Origin: Bacillota bacterium
Lineage (GTDB): Bacteria > Bacillota > Clostridia > Lachnospirales > Lachnospiraceae
Assembly (NCBI GenBank): GCA_022717655.1
Contig: JAIIAN010000051.1
Span: 1-16,717, forward strand
DNA: 16,717 nt
Direction: 5' to 3'
Positions 14,952-16,717 of the stretch are shown here, piece by piece (position 1 is the first letter of the stretch; the number at the start of each line of letters is the position of its first letter). Position numbers and translations under genes: made by a program. The notes below the pieces were generated by a model that was given only the letters and a program-made list of their open reading frames with translations, was not told where the DNA came from and made no database searches.

Positions 14952-16093
14952 TCTTCTACTCTCTTTCTTCCCGCCGGAATCTGCTGTGTAATACAATGAA
15001 TATTGCCACCACCCGTCAAAATATCTCTCGCATCTACTGCAACGATTTCTCTTTCCGGGCAAAGTTTTTTCATTATTTCCTGTGCACGAACATCACTTTC
15101 TTTGTTTTCGCCTCCAAATGCCGGCATCACAACTGCTCCATTGGAAAAATAAAAATTCACATAAGAAGCCGCCAGACGTTCCCCTTCCTCTCTGGTATCT
15201 TCTCCTTCTTCAAAACAATATCCTTCCAGTTCTTCTTTTGTGACACAAATCGGAACATCTGGGATCGGCAGCTTATGAATGACCAGTTTTCTTCCCTTTG
15301 CATCACATTCGGATTCCAGATAGTTAAGACATGCTTTTGACAAGACATACTGTGGGTCATCTTCATTATCTGTCCAGGCAAGGACTACCTCTCCCGGCTT
15401 TAAAAATGCGCATACATTGTCCACATGCTCATTGGTTTCATCCAGATAAATCCCTCTTGGAAGCCATAAGATTTTCTCTGCTCCAAGATAAGATTTCAAC
15501 TTTTCTTCAATCTGCTTTTTACTCAATTCCGGATTTCTTCCTTTGCTTAACAGACAGCTCGCCGTAACCAAAATTGTCCCTTCTCCATCCGAATGAATTG
15601 AACCGCCTTCCAGCACAAAAGGAGCTGCGTCATAACAGTCATACTCCTGCCAATTAGAGAACCATTTTGCAAATGCATTATCGAGTTTCCACGAAGCATA
15701 AAGTCCATCCACTTCGCCTCCCCAGGCATTAAATTCCCAGTTCACCGCACGAACCCTTCTCTCATTTGCTTTGTCTGATACCACAAAAGTAGGACCGATA
15801 TCTCTTGCCCATGCATCATCTGTTTTAGCTTCAAACACAATAACCGGATACGGAATCTGCTTTCTTTTTAATTTGTTTGCAAAGTTCATTGCTTCTGCCA
15901 CGTCTTCTTTTCTTGCAGCTAAAAAGACTGCTTCACTCCTTGCAATTGCCTCTATGACCGCTGCAAACGCTTTTTTTGCTTCTCTTGCCTCGTTTCGCCA
16001 GGAACCCGGTCTGCTGGGCCATATCAGAATGCAGCCTCTATGTGCTTCAAATTCTCCAGGCATAAAAAATCCATCTTGTTTTGGTGTGTGCAT
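14948..16093 (-). CDS. aguA: Agmatine deiminase
   Basis: AguA converts agmatine to N-carbamoylputrescine and ammonia. It belongs to the porphyromonas-type peptidyl-arginine deiminase/guanidino-modifying superfamily. The 381-aa length is normal. Motifs are MPGEFEAHRGCILIWPSRPG (11-30), DDAWARDIGPTFVV (92-105), NAWGG (122-126), LEGGSIHSDGEGT (161-173), DETNEHVDNVCAF (218-230) with the catalytic His at 223, and GGGNIHCITQQIPAG (361-375) with the nucleophilic Cys at 367. GGAGA upstream supports the ATG. It lies 45 bp after the nspC stop, and its TGA overlaps the aguB ATG. Its place beside nspC indicates a biosynthetic role and argues against the energy-yielding agmatine deiminase pathway, which carries a putrescine carbamoyltransferase and an antiporter. 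Confidence 0.96.
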   Translation of the reverse strand: MHTPKQDGFFMPGEFEAHRGCILIWPSRPGSWRNEAREAKKAFAAVIEAIARSEAVFLAARKEDVAEAMNFANKLKRKQIPYPVIVFEAKTDDAWARDIGPTFVVSDKANERRVRAVNWEFNAWGGEVDGLYASWKLDNAFAKWFSNWQEYDCYDAAPFVLEGGSIHSDGEGTILVTASCLLSKGRNPELSKKQIEEKLKSYLGAEKILWLPRGIYLDETNEHVDNVCAFLKPGEVVLAWTDNEDDPQYVLSKACLNYLESECDAKGRKLVIHKLPIPDVPICVTKEELEGYCFEEGEDTREEGERLAASYVNFYFSNGAVVMPAFGGENKESDVRAQEIMKKLCPEREIVAVDARDILTGGGNIHCITQQIPAGRKRVEE

Positions 16094-16138
16094 CTTAATC
16101 TCTCCGTTTTTTTCTTTTCAAGACTGCCTCGAAATTTT

Positions 16139-16717
16139 TCACGATAAACGTCCCTTAAAATCTTCATAAGAAAATGTTTTTACAAGTTCCACTTCTCCAT
16201 TTTCTTTTTTTAATGCAATTGCAGGGAGCGGCATCCCATTAAAAGTATTATTTTTTACCATTGAGTAGATTGCCATATCTTCAAAAACCAAACGGTCTCC
16301 TACCTGAATCGGTTTTTCAAAGCTATAATCTCCAATCACATCACCTGCCAGACAAGTCATTGAAGAAAGGCGATAGGTATAAGGTTTTTCACCCGGCTGA
16401 TATCCATTTTGAAGTGGCGGGCGATAAGGCATCTCTAACACATCCGGCATATGGCAGGCTGCAGAAGCATCTAAAATCAAAATCTGTATTTCATTTTTTA
16501 CAATATCCATCACTTCCGTCACAAGATAACCTGCATTTAAAGCAACCGCTTCTCCCGGTTCCAAATATACTTCTACTTCATATTTTTCTTTTATCGAGCC
16601 AATCAGTTTTTTCAAATTGTCAATCTGATAATCCGATCTGGTAATATGATGTCCACCACCTAAATTCAACCACTTCATCTGTTTTAAATAGCAGCCAAAT
16701 TTTTCTGCATTTGGGTA
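16139..16717 (-). CDS. nspC: Carboxynorspermidine / carboxyspermidine decarboxylase, C-terminal part (5' end outside window)
   Basis: The visible 193 residues are the C-terminal half of NspC (full length usually about 375-380), a PLP-dependent alanine-racemase-fold decarboxylase that converts carboxynorspermidine or carboxyspermidine to the triamine. The frame is open through 16717 at the window edge (reading YPNAEKFGCYLKQ before the first internal Met), so the gene continues and the ATG at 16678 is not its start. Motifs are WLNLGGGHHITR, EVYLEPGEAVALNAG, LDASAACHMPDVLEMPYRPP with the conserved active-site Cys, and LAGDVIGDYSF. NspC normally follows carboxyspermidine dehydrogenase, which would lie just beyond the edge. 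It leads into aguA after 45 bp without a terminator. Confidence 0.94.
   Translation of the reverse strand, partial: YPNAEKFGCYLKQMKWLNLGGGHHITRSDYQIDNLKKLIGSIKEKYEVEVYLEPGEAVALNAGYLVTEVMDIVKNEIQILILDASAACHMPDVLEMPYRPPLQNGYQPGEKPYTYRLSSMTCLAGDVIGDYSFEKPIQVGDRLVFEDMAIYSMVKNNTFNGMPLPAIALKKENGEVELVKTFSYEDFKGRLS

Noticed and set aside
14952..15062. Longer aguB reading from 15062
   Set aside because: The extra codons lie inside the conserved C-terminus of aguA, including its active-site Cys region, and have no ribosome binding site. The ATGA overlap at 14948-14951 gives the right start.
1..16717. tRNA, rRNA, CRISPR arrays, insertion sequences, attachment sites or an origin
   Set aside because: None was recognised on reading both strands. 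There are no regularly spaced repeats, transposase or integrase motifs, or conserved RNA-gene blocks other than the FMN aptamer.

Overview
The window looks like chromosomal DNA of a low-GC, Gram-positive, anaerobic gut Clostridia, most likely a Lachnospiraceae member. This rests on the AT-rich sequence, strong AGGAGG-type ribosome binding sites, an FMN-riboswitch-controlled ribDE(BA)H operon, a raffinose/melibiose-type ABC importer with a GH36 alpha-galactosidase and an AraC regulator, and a carboxyspermidine-type polyamine operon. I cannot name the species. No rRNA, tRNA, CRISPR array, insertion sequence, integrase or phage gene was seen.

Layout. (1) Positions 1-2571, plus strand: a putative operon of a small nitroreductase, an unrecognised 73-aa protein and an AAA-ATPase-like/PD-(D/E)XK protein, closed by a strong bidirectional hairpin terminator. 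(2) Positions 2636-3858: a poorly supported acidic orphan ORF on the minus strand, which may be a gene remnant, divergent from a DUF3877-like gene that ends in a hairpin. (3) Positions 3864-7725, minus strand: the riboflavin operon ribD-ribE-ribBA-ribH, driven by a good sigma-70-type promoter and an FMN riboswitch. Two intrinsic-terminator-like hairpins lie between the aptamer and ribD. (4) Positions 7735-13004, minus strand: an alpha-galactoside uptake operon (lipoprotein binding protein, two permeases, GH36 alpha-galactosidase) with no ATPase gene of its own. (5) Positions 13005-14018: a divergent control region with small dyads and repeats, then an AraC-family regulator on the plus strand. 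(6) Positions 14025-16717, minus strand: the 3' part of a polyamine operon, nspC (running off the window edge), aguA and aguB.

How the genes work together. The importer brings an alpha-galactoside into the cell, the GH36 enzyme cleaves it, and the adjacent AraC protein probably senses the sugar. The rib operon makes riboflavin from GTP and ribulose 5-phosphate under FMN feedback. AguA and AguB convert agmatine to putrescine, and NspC completes an S-adenosylmethionine-independent route from putrescine towards spermidine-type triamines.

I did not find a clearly new biological system. The best leads are the tandem terminators behind the FMN aptamer, the repeated dyads in the AraC/importer control region, the start-less Cys-motif ORF around 2636-3187, and the 73-aa protein between the nitroreductase and the AAA/PD-(D/E)XK gene.
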